Shown here in pieces: positions 13,952-20,922 of a stretch of 25,521 nucleotides of DNA (the stretch's first letter is position 1; the number at the start of each line of letters is the position of its first letter). The DNA is taken from the NCBI GenBank assembly GCA_038522635.1, contig JBCBJZ010000036.1, positions 1-25,521 of the forward strand. Reading direction: 5' to 3'. The notes under the pieces are model-generated. The model was not told the DNA's origin, did no database searches, and was given only the letters and a program-made list of their open reading frames with translations. Position numbers and translations under genes: made by a program. Source of the stretch: JBCBJZ01 sp038522635. GTDB taxonomy: Bacteria > Pseudomonadota > Alphaproteobacteria > Rhizobiales > Hyphomicrobiaceae.

Positions 13952-14524
13952 ATGGCGTCGCGCAAGGGAAGCGGTCTGATGCTGTGGCGCACTGTGCTGC
14001 TGGCGCTGTGTGCGGCCGGTATCATTCACATCGTGATGGTGTTGAACGCGCCCAACACATCGAACCGCGGCGCCTTCCAACGCCTCGCGACCGCTTACGC
14101 CGTCAACATCATGCACGTCCTTCCGCCAATCACCGCGCAGAACCAACCGCTCCCGTTCATGATGCCGGGCGTCCGCTATGCGATTTGTCTGTTCGATATG
14201 ACCCGCACGCCGGTCGACGTCGCAGCGATCCTGCCTGATGAGACGTGGACGCTCGCGCTCTACAGCGCCTCGGGCGACAACTTCTACGTCCAGCCCGGAC
14301 AAGCGAACCGCGAGGCGGACATCGGATTCACGCTCGTGCCGCCGCAGCCCGATCTTTTCGGGTTGTTCAAGCGCAGCGTGCCGAACTCAACCGACAGCCG
14401 CAAAATCAACGTGCCCGCGCGCAAGGGCCTCGTCATCATCCGCGCGCCCATTCGCGGCCCGGCTTACGCCAACGAGACCGCGCTGACGCTGGAGCGCGCC
14501 ATCTGCCGCGCGCAGCCGCAGTAA
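13952..14524 (+). CDS. DUF1254 / COG5436-type membrane protein, partner of the preceding gene
   Basis: A 190-residue protein with one N-terminal membrane helix (about 9-31, LMLWRTVLLALCAAGIIHIVMVL) and a periplasmic domain. The domain carries PFMMPGVRYAICLFDMTRTPVDVAAILPDETWTLALYSASGDNFY, close to the COG5436 pattern in which the first residues of a DUF1254-like fold are followed by a YS..G-NFY motif. Another ATG at 13979 is possible. ATG13952 is preferred because AGGGG sits nine bases upstream and it starts at the base following the previous stop codon. No enzymatic residues are recognisable. It converges with the minus-strand gene at 14587, leaving 60 bases between them. Confidence 0.75.
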   Translation: MASRKGSGLMLWRTVLLALCAAGIIHIVMVLNAPNTSNRGAFQRLATAYAVNIMHVLPPITAQNQPLPFMMPGVRYAICLFDMTRTPVDVAAILPDETWTLALYSASGDNFYVQPGQANREADIGFTLVPPQPDLFGLFKRSVPNSTDSRKINVPARKGLVIIRAPIRGPAYANETALTLERAICRAQPQ

Positions 14525-14586
14525 GCAAAGCCGAGGCGAAAGCAAAGGCGAGCGGTTCGCTTAGACTTGCGCGCGCATCGATCGGT

Positions 14587-14808
14587 TCAATCGGCCATTT
14601 CAAGTTTCCGCGTGGAGGCCGCTTCCACAGGCGGCTCATCATCATGCCACCGCTCCACACGGACACCTGGAAAGATCATGATCTGCGCCGTCGCAGCCCG
14701 TTCCGAAACGCTAGCCTCGCCCGGTGATGATCCTTCCGAAACCATCCGGCTCGAAGCCTCATCAACGCTCGCCTTAACGCGTAAAGGAAAATCGATAATC
14801 GTCGCCAT
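14587..14808 (-). CDS. Small conserved hypothetical protein (FPGVRVERW motif)
   Basis: A 73-residue soluble protein. It begins MATIIDFPLRV and has a central IMIFPGVRVERWHDDE motif. Short alphaproteobacterial proteins with a (I/F)FPGVR-ER(W) core are familiar to me, but I cannot give them a function. ATG14808 has AGGGGGA seven bases upstream, a good ribosome site. It is the most proximal gene downstream (minus sense) of the CtrA box at 14919-14934, about 110 bases away, and follows the DUF1491 gene by 170 bases. CtrA control is therefore possible. Acidic composition and small size suggest a partner protein rather than an enzyme. Confidence 0.65.
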   Translation of the reverse strand: MATIIDFPLRVKASVDEASSRMVSEGSSPGEASVSERAATAQIMIFPGVRVERWHDDEPPVEAASTRKLEMAD

Positions 14809-14918
14809 GGTCAGGTCCCCCTACCCGGCCGTTGTCGAAAGCGCCGTAACACCGGCGCGCTGCCAGGTTTCCCCAAAGACGCGGATTGTCGCGCGACACA
14901 ACTTCAGCGCGATGCGGG

Positions 14919-14934
14919 TTAACGCGGGGTTAAC
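14919..14934. promoter_or_regulatory. Full-consensus CtrA binding site
   Basis: TTAA, CGCGGGG, TTAAC matches the alphaproteobacterial CtrA consensus TTAA-N7-TTAAC exactly. With GC near 65%, I estimate about 0.02 such sites expected by chance in the window. It lies between the DUF1491 gene and the small protein gene at 14587-14808, both on the minus strand. Confidence 0.65.
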
Positions 14935-14937
14935 AGC

Positions 14938-14946
14938 TTATCCCCA
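14938..14946 (+). promoter_or_regulatory. DnaA-box-like sequence next to the CtrA site
   Basis: TTATCCCCA differs from the DnaA box TTATCCACA at one base and starts four bases after the CtrA box. A single box is weak evidence. The adjacency of CtrA and DnaA motifs is the notable point. Confidence 0.35.
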
Positions 14947-14978
14947 GACACCGCTTACGCGCTTCCCTCTAGCGCGAT

Positions 14979-15356
14979 TCACCAACCCGTCGATGATTCG
15001 CCGTCGTCACGGTCACGCGCAAGCCAATCATCAAGGTGATGCGTGCCCTCACGGCTCTCGATTTCCACCACCCAAAGGTCGGGATCGAAGTCGCGTTCGC
15101 GCGCGATCAGGCGGTTGAGTTCCGCTTCGGGCACGCGCGCGGCAGGGGTGCGCAGCTCAAAGACGCGATCATGCGCGGCGGCATCCAATCCAGCCGGTGC
15201 TGGACCGAAGAGTTCGCCAGTGCCATCGAGCCGCAGCACCGACACGAAAATCGCGCCGCCATCGCTTTGCCCGCGTTGCAGCACAACCGCTGGCACATCG
15301 TTAAGCGCACAACGGCGCAGGTAAGCCTGCACCCAAAGCTCCGATTTCAGTCGCAC
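14979..15356 (-). CDS. DUF1491 family protein
   Basis: A 125-residue DUF1491 protein. The family pattern is clear: RLKSELWVQAYLRRCALNDVPAVVLQRG, then GGAIFVSVLRLDGTGELFGPAP, and the C-terminal RDFDPDLWVVEIESREGTHHLDDWLA. The function is unknown; it is widespread in alphaproteobacteria and is usually a small soluble protein. The start is GTG15356, with GAGGG upstream, and gives the standard MRLKS-type beginning. The repeat copy B lies directly upstream at 15397-15545, so its promoter must lie within or beyond the repeat. It is complete at both ends. Confidence 0.92.
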   Translation of the reverse strand: MRLKSELWVQAYLRRCALNDVPAVVLQRGQSDGGAIFVSVLRLDGTGELFGPAPAGLDAAAHDRVFELRTPAARVPEAELNRLIARERDFDPDLWVVEIESREGTHHLDDWLARDRDDGESSTGW

Positions 15357-15396
15357 CGGCAGCCCTCAAACCGCGATCCGCCCCGCGCGCCCGCTA

Positions 15397-15545
15397 TGCA
15401 TCATTGGGCGCATTATCGGGTTCACCATAGGTGAGCCCGAGAACGACCAAGGATGATCTAATCTTTAAGTGCAGAGCAACCTTGCGCGCAAAGGCAAGCG
15501 TCAGTCTTTGAGCCGGTGAGCCGCACGTTGCGCCCGTTTCTCTAG
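15397..15545 (+). repeat. 150-bp structured interspersed repeat, copy B
   Basis: Same orientation as copy A (20662-20812), more diverged. Shared landmarks in order are the TCGGG/CACC..GGTGAGCCCG core (15416-15439), GGATGATCTAA, AAGTGCAGAGCAAC (15467-15480), AGCCGGTGAG and TTGCGCCCG, then TCTAG. The right end abuts a 16-base sequence (AGTCGGCTCGCTTCAG) that also occurs, inverted, at bases 1-16. It sits between the DUF1491 and peptidoglycan-binding protein genes. Confidence 0.85.
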
Positions 15546-15643
15546 AGTCGGCTCGCTTCAGCTTGAAACGGAACCGACGTCTCAGCTCTTTGTTTTGCCG
15601 TTCATCTTTCGCCTCAGGTGACTTCACCGGAGGCGGATGAACT

Positions 15644-16486
15644 CTAGCGCTCCACCGTGCGGACGCTCGCCCGCGCCAGCCGGCGAACCAGCCGGCCTGA
15701 AATACGACCTGAGGGGCGCATGCCCTGCGCGGTCTCAAACGAGATGATCGCGCGGCGCGTGGCCGGGCCGATGATCCCGTCGGCGTCGCCCGCGTAAAAT
15801 CCGAGTGCTGCCAGCGAGCGCTGCACGGTTTGCGCAACCCGCAAGGTATGGGGCGTGCCCTGGCGCGCGCGGGTCTGTGTTCGAGGCCGCGCGTTTTCGA
15901 TGCGCCGTTGGCGCTGCGCCCCGCCCTCCATCAGGATCAGCGACAGCAGCCGCTCATCGGCTTCACCGCGCACGGGCAAGCGCTGATCGTTCTCGTAGGC
16001 CATGATCGCAGCGCGCGTGACCAGCCCCGCGACGCCATCAGGTTCGCCCGGCTCGTAGCCGCGCTGCGCCAGCTCCATCTGTATGGCGCGTACCAGTTCA
16101 GCCTCAGGGATCGCGCGCTCCAACACCGCCTGCGGGCGCGACCGGTTGGCTGGCCCTGCCGCCGAGCGTGCGGCCGGTCCCGCGTCTGTCCGTGGCTGAA
16201 CGGGACGAAGGGCGTTGGTCTGCAAATGGGTGAGCCGCAGCGGCGTCCCTGGCGGATTCGCTTGACGCTGCACGTTGGCGGCCCGGGCCGATCCCGGTCG
16301 AGCGTGTCCGGGTCGTGCGTGTCCGGGTCGTGCGGGCGGGAGCGCGTCGGTCGGCAACCCGCGCAATTGCGTCACGGTGCGCTGCGCGCCCACGGGCGTC
16401 TCCTGAAGCAGCATCGTGTTGACCACGACGCCGGCGAACAGGGCCACGCCCCCCGCGCATAAAAATCGAAGCCGACGTGCCCTCAT
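15644..16486 (-). CDS. Membrane-anchored protein with two peptidoglycan-binding domains
   Basis: A 280-residue protein with an N-terminal membrane anchor (FLCAGGVALFAGVVVNTMLLQE, about residues 7-28). A Pro/Ala/Arg-rich linker follows, carrying HARPG repeats (about residues 55-70) encoded by a 15-bp tandem DNA repeat at 16303-16332. Two PG_binding_1 domains come next: IQMELAQRGYEPGEPDGVAG, then LVTRAAIMAYENDQRL, and VQRSLAALGFYAGDADGIIG with PATRRAIISFETAQGM. Their layout suggests a periplasmic protein that binds the cell wall. I prefer ATG16486 to ATG16531 because a CtrA box lies at 16542-16557, so a CtrA-activated transcript would start downstream of 16531. The 16531 start has GAGGG touching the ATG. 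No catalytic domain is present. Confidence 0.85.
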   Translation of the reverse strand: MRARRLRFLCAGGVALFAGVVVNTMLLQETPVGAQRTVTQLRGLPTDALPPARPGHARPGHARPGSARAANVQRQANPPGTPLRLTHLQTNALRPVQPRTDAGPAARSAAGPANRSRPQAVLERAIPEAELVRAIQMELAQRGYEPGEPDGVAGLVTRAAIMAYENDQRLPVRGEADERLLSLILMEGGAQRQRRIENARPRTQTRARQGTPHTLRVAQTVQRSLAALGFYAGDADGIIGPATRRAIISFETAQGMRPSGRISGRLVRRLARASVRTVER

Positions 16487-16541
16487 GGCCTTTACCGTTC
16501 CGCTGAAACGCTGCACCCGCGCGATGTTCATCCCTCAAGTC

Positions 16542-16557
16542 TTAAGCGCGCGTTAAC
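16542..16557. promoter_or_regulatory. Full-consensus CtrA binding site upstream of the PG-binding protein gene
   Basis: TTAA, GCGCGCG, TTAAC is an exact match to TTAA-N7-TTAAC. It lies 55 bases before ATG16486, the position expected for a CtrA-activated or repressed promoter, and 54 bases after the histidine kinase stop codon. Confidence 0.7.
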
Positions 16558-16586
16558 ACTACCGCTTTCTTGCCTCACCGAACGCG

Positions 16587-16600
16587 AACCGGCGCCGGTT
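16587..16600. other. 14-bp perfect palindrome after the histidine kinase gene
   Basis: AACCGGCGCCGGTT, ten bases beyond the kinase stop codon on the minus strand. It may be the core of a terminator (no T-tract) or a chance GC palindrome. Confidence 0.35.
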
Positions 16601-16614
16601 GCCCGATGATCTAG
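16601..16614 (-). repeat. Solo end of the structured repeat at the histidine kinase stop codon
   Basis: GCCCGATGATCTAG is the exact reverse complement of the first 14 bases of copy A (20662-20675). The kinase stop codon TAG (16611-16613, minus sense) is formed by this motif. No other part of the 150-bp repeat is recognisable next to it. Confidence 0.5.
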
Positions 16615-18620
16615 CCCGCGCGCGCCCGACTGGCGAAAGCCACTTTGGACCGCCCCGTGAGCGCGCCAACACGGCCCGGACGCGCCGGCGACGCCCGCAC
16701 GCCGTCAGCGCTCGCCGCCTTGGCCATACCGCGTGCGCCGAAGCCGAGAACCCGCAACGCTTCATCGTTCGCTGCCGCCATGGAGCCGGCAAGCGCTCCG
16801 CTGGACGCGCCTGCGGCCACGCCTGTCGCAGGCCCCGTCCCAGTGCCCGTAGCCACGCCCGTCGCAGCCCCGCGTGCGATCATGCCAGCGCCATCATGGT
16901 CCCGCTGCGCTTCCGGCAACCATACGCTGACCGTCGTGCCCTCCCCAGGCGTGGAGCGCACAGCAAACGTGCCATCGTGCAACGCAACCAATCCCTTCAC
17001 GATCGAAAGCCCGAGGCCCGTACCCTCGTGGCGCCGCCGGTAACTCCCGTCGGCCTGATAGAAGGGTTCACCCAGACGCGCGACCGCAGCCGCCTCAATC
17101 CCGATGCCGGCGTCGATGACCTGCAACACCGTGCCACTCGCGCCATCGGGCCCGGCGGCTGCACGCAGCGCCACGCGCACCAGGCCGCCGTCGTGGGAGA
17201 ACTTCGCAGCATTCGACAACACGTTGAGCAGGATCTGCTTGAACGCGCGACGGTCCGCACTCAGCTCGTCAATGGACCCTTCAACGTCGGTCTCGAGCAC
17301 CAGCGCGCGGCTGGCGTTCGCCGCCTGCACCATCGCCACCGCAGCCTTGATGTCGGGGCGCGGATCGAACGGCTCGCAGATCACCTCGTACTTCCCGGCC
17401 TGGAGTTTCGACACATCCAGCAGGTTGTTGACGATCTGCAGCAGGTGCGTGCCGCTGTCGTTGATGAGCTGGCAGTACTCCGCATGCTCCGGTTGGCGTG
17501 AGCGGATCAGCAATTCACGGTGCAGGAACTCCGAAAACCCGATGATCGCATTCAGCGGCGTGCGCAGCTCATGCGTCATGGTAGCGATGAAGCGCTGGTT
17601 CTCCGCGTGCGCACGCTGAGCCGCCTGGCGTTGTGCGGCCCCGTCAAGTTCACGCGCCTTTCGCCGCGTGATGTCGCTTGCCACCAGCAGCACTTCGTGC
17701 GGGCCTTCGCCCTCGCCAAGCGCTTCGCACCGCACCTCCACGAACTGCGCGCGCGCGCCTTCGATCGTTTCGCGCGGCTCAAGTTCTACGTCCGCCCGTC
17801 CGCGCACGCCGCCCTGCCGGCAGGCGTCCATCATCCGCTCAAACCGCCGCCGGTCGATGTCGCCCAAGTGTGCGCCGAGCCCTTCGCGCATGATCGCGGC
17901 GGGGCCACAACCGAACAACTCGCGCGCCGCCCGCGAGACGAACACGGTGGCACCATCGGGGTCGTATTTGATGATCAGGTCGGACGTGCATTCCGCAATG
18001 ATGCGGTAGTGGTCCTGCGAGTGCTCGAGTTTGGCTTGCGAAGCGCGGTGCAGGCCCTGAACCGATGCCACCAACCCGCCCGCATAAAGGATGGCCATCA
18101 GCGTCGAGATGAGCGCCAGCACATCAAGGGGGAGCACGAGCGTTGCCACCGGCGGCACGAAGCGCAGCAACGTCGCGGCAGCCAGGAGGGCAAAGGCGGC
18201 GACCGCGACACAGGTTGCCCGACGCATCATCGCAGCATCGCGTGAGAGCGCCGCTTCAAGCGGGATCAACGCAAGCCATAGCACCGCGAACGAAGACGCA
18301 CCGCCGGTAAACCACGCCACCAGACCGATGACGCCAGCAAACGTCAGCGCGCTCAAGAACTGCGCTGGCGCCAGACGTCCGGTCATGGAAACGTAGAGCG
18401 CCAGGCAGGCCGCGCTCAAGAACAGCGCGCAGGCGATCAGCACGGCCATCCCGGTCGGCTGCGCAAAGAGGTAGAACGCCGTGAACACCGTGACCGCGAG
18501 CACGCTCCCCAAAAGCTGGGTTCGGATGAAGGACGCATGACGGTCGCGCTCAAACGCATCGTTTTGGACATCGTCATGCACAAGGCGCGCGACGTTTAGG
18601 GTCCAAAACGCGTTCGACAT
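16611..18620 (-). CDS. PAS-domain sensor histidine kinase, DivJ/PleC-like
   Basis: A 669-residue membrane kinase. About six hydrophobic segments occupy residues 38-185, followed by a PAS domain (about 203-315, IIAECTSDLIIKYDPDGATVFVS...). The HisKA H-box is FIATMTHELRTPLNAIIGFSEFL with phospho-acceptor His350. The HATPase has an N-box (NVLSNAAKF, 466-474), G1 (DAGIGI, 503-508) and G2 (GTGLGLSI, 533-540). These match the DivJ/PleC/PdhS-type kinases that control CtrA through DivK; that role is inferred, not shown. About 100 C-terminal residues are low-complexity Gly/Ala/Thr (GTGTGPATG). ATG18620 has GGAG seven bases upstream. The neighbouring gene has a CtrA box. Confidence 0.88.
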   Translation of the reverse strand: MSNAFWTLNVARLVHDDVQNDAFERDRHASFIRTQLLGSVLAVTVFTAFYLFAQPTGMAVLIACALFLSAACLALYVSMTGRLAPAQFLSALTFAGVIGLVAWFTGGASSFAVLWLALIPLEAALSRDAAMMRRATCVAVAAFALLAAATLLRFVPPVATLVLPLDVLALISTLMAILYAGGLVASVQGLHRASQAKLEHSQDHYRIIAECTSDLIIKYDPDGATVFVSRAARELFGCGPAAIMREGLGAHLGDIDRRRFERMMDACRQGGVRGRADVELEPRETIEGARAQFVEVRCEALGEGEGPHEVLLVASDITRRKARELDGAAQRQAAQRAHAENQRFIATMTHELRTPLNAIIGFSEFLHRELLIRSRQPEHAEYCQLINDSGTHLLQIVNNLLDVSKLQAGKYEVICEPFDPRPDIKAAVAMVQAANASRALVLETDVEGSIDELSADRRAFKQILLNVLSNAAKFSHDGGLVRVALRAAAGPDGASGTVLQVIDAGIGIEAAAVARLGEPFYQADGSYRRRHEGTGLGLSIVKGLVALHDGTFAVRSTPGEGTTVSVWLPEAQRDHDGAGMIARGAATGVATGTGTGPATGVAAGASSGALAGSMAAANDEALRVLGFGARGMAKAASADGVRASPARPGRVGALTGRSKVAFASRARAG

Positions 18621-18982
18621 GGGGTCACTCCGGAAGGCCAATCATTGCGGTGCAACACGTGATGGGTTTGCAACAACAAAGAATGCTCCGGTTAAGGTTA
18701 AAAATCCGCTTTCAGCACGCCCAAATCGGAGCGCGCCTGGCGGCCTAGACAGCCAACACCTTGTTCAAAATAACTTTTCTCAAACGCGCTTCGATCGGCT
18801 GCGGCCCCGTATCAACAGCATTGAGCGCAACACCGGTACCACTTCATTGTGAATTCCGCCGCGACCGCGTTGCCTGCTAACGGAATACTTGCAAGATTGC
18901 GGTAAGACCTTTGCAACGCCAAAGATCGCGACAAGCGAGGCTTGGGTCGCCCGCAGCGGGGCAGTGCGTCATTTTCAGTTGA
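18621..18982. other. Divergent intergenic region between histidine kinase and L,D-transpeptidase
   Basis: Both promoters must lie here. I see a CACGTG hexamer flanked by TTGCAAC-like sequences near 18650-18675 and GGTTAAGGTTAAAAA near 18692, but no clear -35/-10 pair and no full CtrA box. No gene-like ORF is present. Confidence 0.5.
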
Positions 18983-20611
18983 GTGAGTAGAGTGATGTTG
19001 AATGCGGCTACGCGCGCGTGCGCGCTCACACTTTCCGCCGTCATCGCGGCGTCTTTTATGCTTTCACCCGGCGAGGCCCAAGCCAAAAAGGCTTTGAAGG
19101 GCACCGCCAAACAGCCTCTCGTCATTGTTATTTCGATTGGTTCCCAACGCCTTAAGGTTTATCGCGGGATCGAGCAAATCGCGACCGCGCCGGTGTCCAC
19201 GGGCAAGCGCGGCAAACCGACCCCACGCGGCGTCTTTTCGATCATCCAGAAGAACCGCCGCCACTTTTCGAACCTCTACAACAACGCGCCGATGCCGTTC
19301 ATGCAGCGTGTTACGTGGTCGGGCATCGCCCTGCACGCGGGCGCTCTCCCTGGTTATCCGGCGTCGCATGGCTGCATCCGCATGCCCTACGGGTTCGCGC
19401 GCAAGCTGTTCGGCATGACCGACATGTACACCCGGGTCATCATCGACACCTCAGGGCCGCGTCCCCGCGCTTTCGCCCACGCCAAACTGTTCCGTCCGCT
19501 CCCACCGTTGCTGGCCCCTGACGCCGCACCACCTGCGGACAACGTGCCGCCGCCTGCCGGTATCCCGGTTGGCGAGAACAACGGCATCCGCGAGCTGACC
19601 GCCTCCGCCTACAAGCCCAGCAGCGGTGCTTTCGCCAACCCGGACCTCGCCAAGCTGCGTCAGACCCGGCATCAGTTGGCGCTCGCTCGGCTTGCCAAGA
19701 TCAAGGCGCTTGAAAGCGCGCGTTCGGCGGCGATCACCGCGGCCGATGCGTCCGTGACCGTGGTCAAAGAAACCAAAATTGCGCTGCGTCAAGCCGGCCG
19801 TAGGGCGATCGATGCCCGCAACACGTGGCGCAACGCCATCCGCGCCGTAAAGCTGCGCACGCGAGACGTGGCGAAGGCCGCTGCCGCGCTCGCCCAGCTG
19901 GAGCGTCGGTTCCGCAGCAACGTGGTGAAAGTCTCAGCCGTCGCTGAGTTGGGCGCCCGCGAAGACGAGTTAGACACGTTGCTCGCCCAACGCCACGACG
20001 CGCTCGATACGGCCCGCCGCAACGTGGGCAAACTCAAGTCGCAATACGATCTTGATCGCCGCTCGATCGGTGACATCAAGCAGCGCATCCGCGAAGCTGC
20101 CCTAACCGCAAAGGAACGCAAGAAGGCCGCAGCGGCCGCGGTGAAAGCCCACAAGGCCGCATTGCGTGCCGAAAAGATGCGCGAACGCCCATTGGCCATT
20201 CTGATCTCGCGCAAGACGAAACGGCTTTACGTGCGCCAGGGGCAAGCGCCGCTGTTCAACACACCGGTCGAAATCGCCGACCCCGACAAGCCGCTTGGAA
20301 CCCACGTGTTCACCGCGCTGCGCTTCCGCAATGCTGACAAGACGGAGCTGAACTGGTCGGTCATCTCCACCAACCGCGCTTACAAGCGTAAGCGCATTGT
20401 GACCCGCCGTGGCCGTCGTCGTCGCGTGACGTATAAGACGATCCCGCTTGCCGGCGTGAACCCGGCCGACGCGCTCGATCGCGTGACCATCCCGGCGGAA
20501 GCCCGCATGCGGATTGCAGAGCTGATCAAGCCCGGGTCCTCGCTGATCCTCACCGATCGCCCGGTCAGCCGTGAAACCGGCAACTATACCGATCTCATCA
20601 TCGAATGGTGA
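18983..20611 (+). CDS. Periplasmic L,D-transpeptidase (YkuD) with coiled coil and second YkuD-like domain
   Basis: Encodes 538 residues from ATG18995, or 542 from GTG18983. A Sec signal peptide (ALTLSAVIAASFMLSPGEAQA) ends near residue 30. The YkuD domain (about 42-150) has HAGALPGYPASHGCIR, with His114, His125 and the nucleophile Cys127, so it should make 3-3 crosslinks or attach proteins to peptidoglycan. A Pro-rich linker follows. Next is a long charged helical region (about 217-395), probably a coiled coil, then a C-terminal segment (LAILISRKTKRLYVRQ...DKPLGTHVFTAL) that resembles the beginning of a YkuD fold without His/Cys motifs. ATG18995 gives the cleanest signal peptide; ribosome sites are weak for both starts. 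It is divergent from the histidine kinase. A hairpin follows the stop codon. Confidence 0.9.
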   Translation: MSRVMLNAATRACALTLSAVIAASFMLSPGEAQAKKALKGTAKQPLVIVISIGSQRLKVYRGIEQIATAPVSTGKRGKPTPRGVFSIIQKNRRHFSNLYNNAPMPFMQRVTWSGIALHAGALPGYPASHGCIRMPYGFARKLFGMTDMYTRVIIDTSGPRPRAFAHAKLFRPLPPLLAPDAAPPADNVPPPAGIPVGENNGIRELTASAYKPSSGAFANPDLAKLRQTRHQLALARLAKIKALESARSAAITAADASVTVVKETKIALRQAGRRAIDARNTWRNAIRAVKLRTRDVAKAAAALAQLERRFRSNVVKVSAVAELGAREDELDTLLAQRHDALDTARRNVGKLKSQYDLDRRSIGDIKQRIREAALTAKERKKAAAAAVKAHKAALRAEKMRERPLAILISRKTKRLYVRQGQAPLFNTPVEIADPDKPLGTHVFTALRFRNADKTELNWSVISTNRAYKRKRIVTRRGRRRRVTYKTIPLAGVNPADALDRVTIPAEARMRIAELIKPGSSLILTDRPVSRETGNYTDLIIEW

Positions 20612-20619
20612 TCGACGAC

Positions 20620-20646
20620 GCCTGAGCGACCGCGCGTCGCTCAGGC
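20620..20646 (+). terminator. Hairpin after the L,D-transpeptidase gene
   Basis: GCCTGAGCGAC and GTCGCTCAGGC form a perfect 11-bp stem with the 5-base loop CGCGC, nine bases after the stop codon. There is no T-tract, so it is either a Rho-aided terminator or a 3' stabiliser. Confidence 0.6.
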
Positions 20647-20661
20647 CCTCGCGCGCATGAA

Positions 20662-20812
20662 CTAGATCATCGGGCGATCGATCGGGATCACCACAGGTGA
20701 GCCCGAAATCGCCCAAAGATGATCTAACCTTCAAGTGCAGAGCAACTTTGGGCGCAAAGGGAAGGCGTGAGTGTTTAAGCCGGTGACTCACACTTTGCGC
20801 CCGTTGCTCTAG
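20662..20812 (+). repeat. 150-bp structured interspersed repeat, copy A (reference copy)
   Basis: Bounded by CTAG on both sides. The terminal inverted repeats are CTAGATCATCGGGCG (20662-20676) and, reversed, CTAGAGCAACGGGCG (20798-20812), 13 of 15 identical. Hairpin 1 (20665-20724) nests GATCATC/GATGATC, GGGCGAT/ATCGCCC, CGGG/CCCG and CACC/GGTG. Hairpin 2 (20740-20809) nests GAGCAAC/GTTGCTC, GGGCGCAAAG/CTTTGCGCCC and GTGAGT/ACTCAC. Related copies are at 15397-15545 and, inverted, at 9407-9558. It encodes no protein. Confidence 0.9.
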
Positions 20813-20922
20813 CCCCACGAAGCGCCCTGTCCGACGTTCCCCGACGCCCTCGGTTTGCCTTGACCTCAGACCAGCGAGCTTCGACAAACGGCGACAAGCT
20901 GGCGGTACACGGAGCGAGGGAC

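Noticed and set aside
16303..16332. 15-bp tandem repeat considered as a CRISPR-like or VNTR locus
   Set aside because: It is in frame in the peptidoglycan-binding protein and encodes HARPG linker repeats; no spacers.
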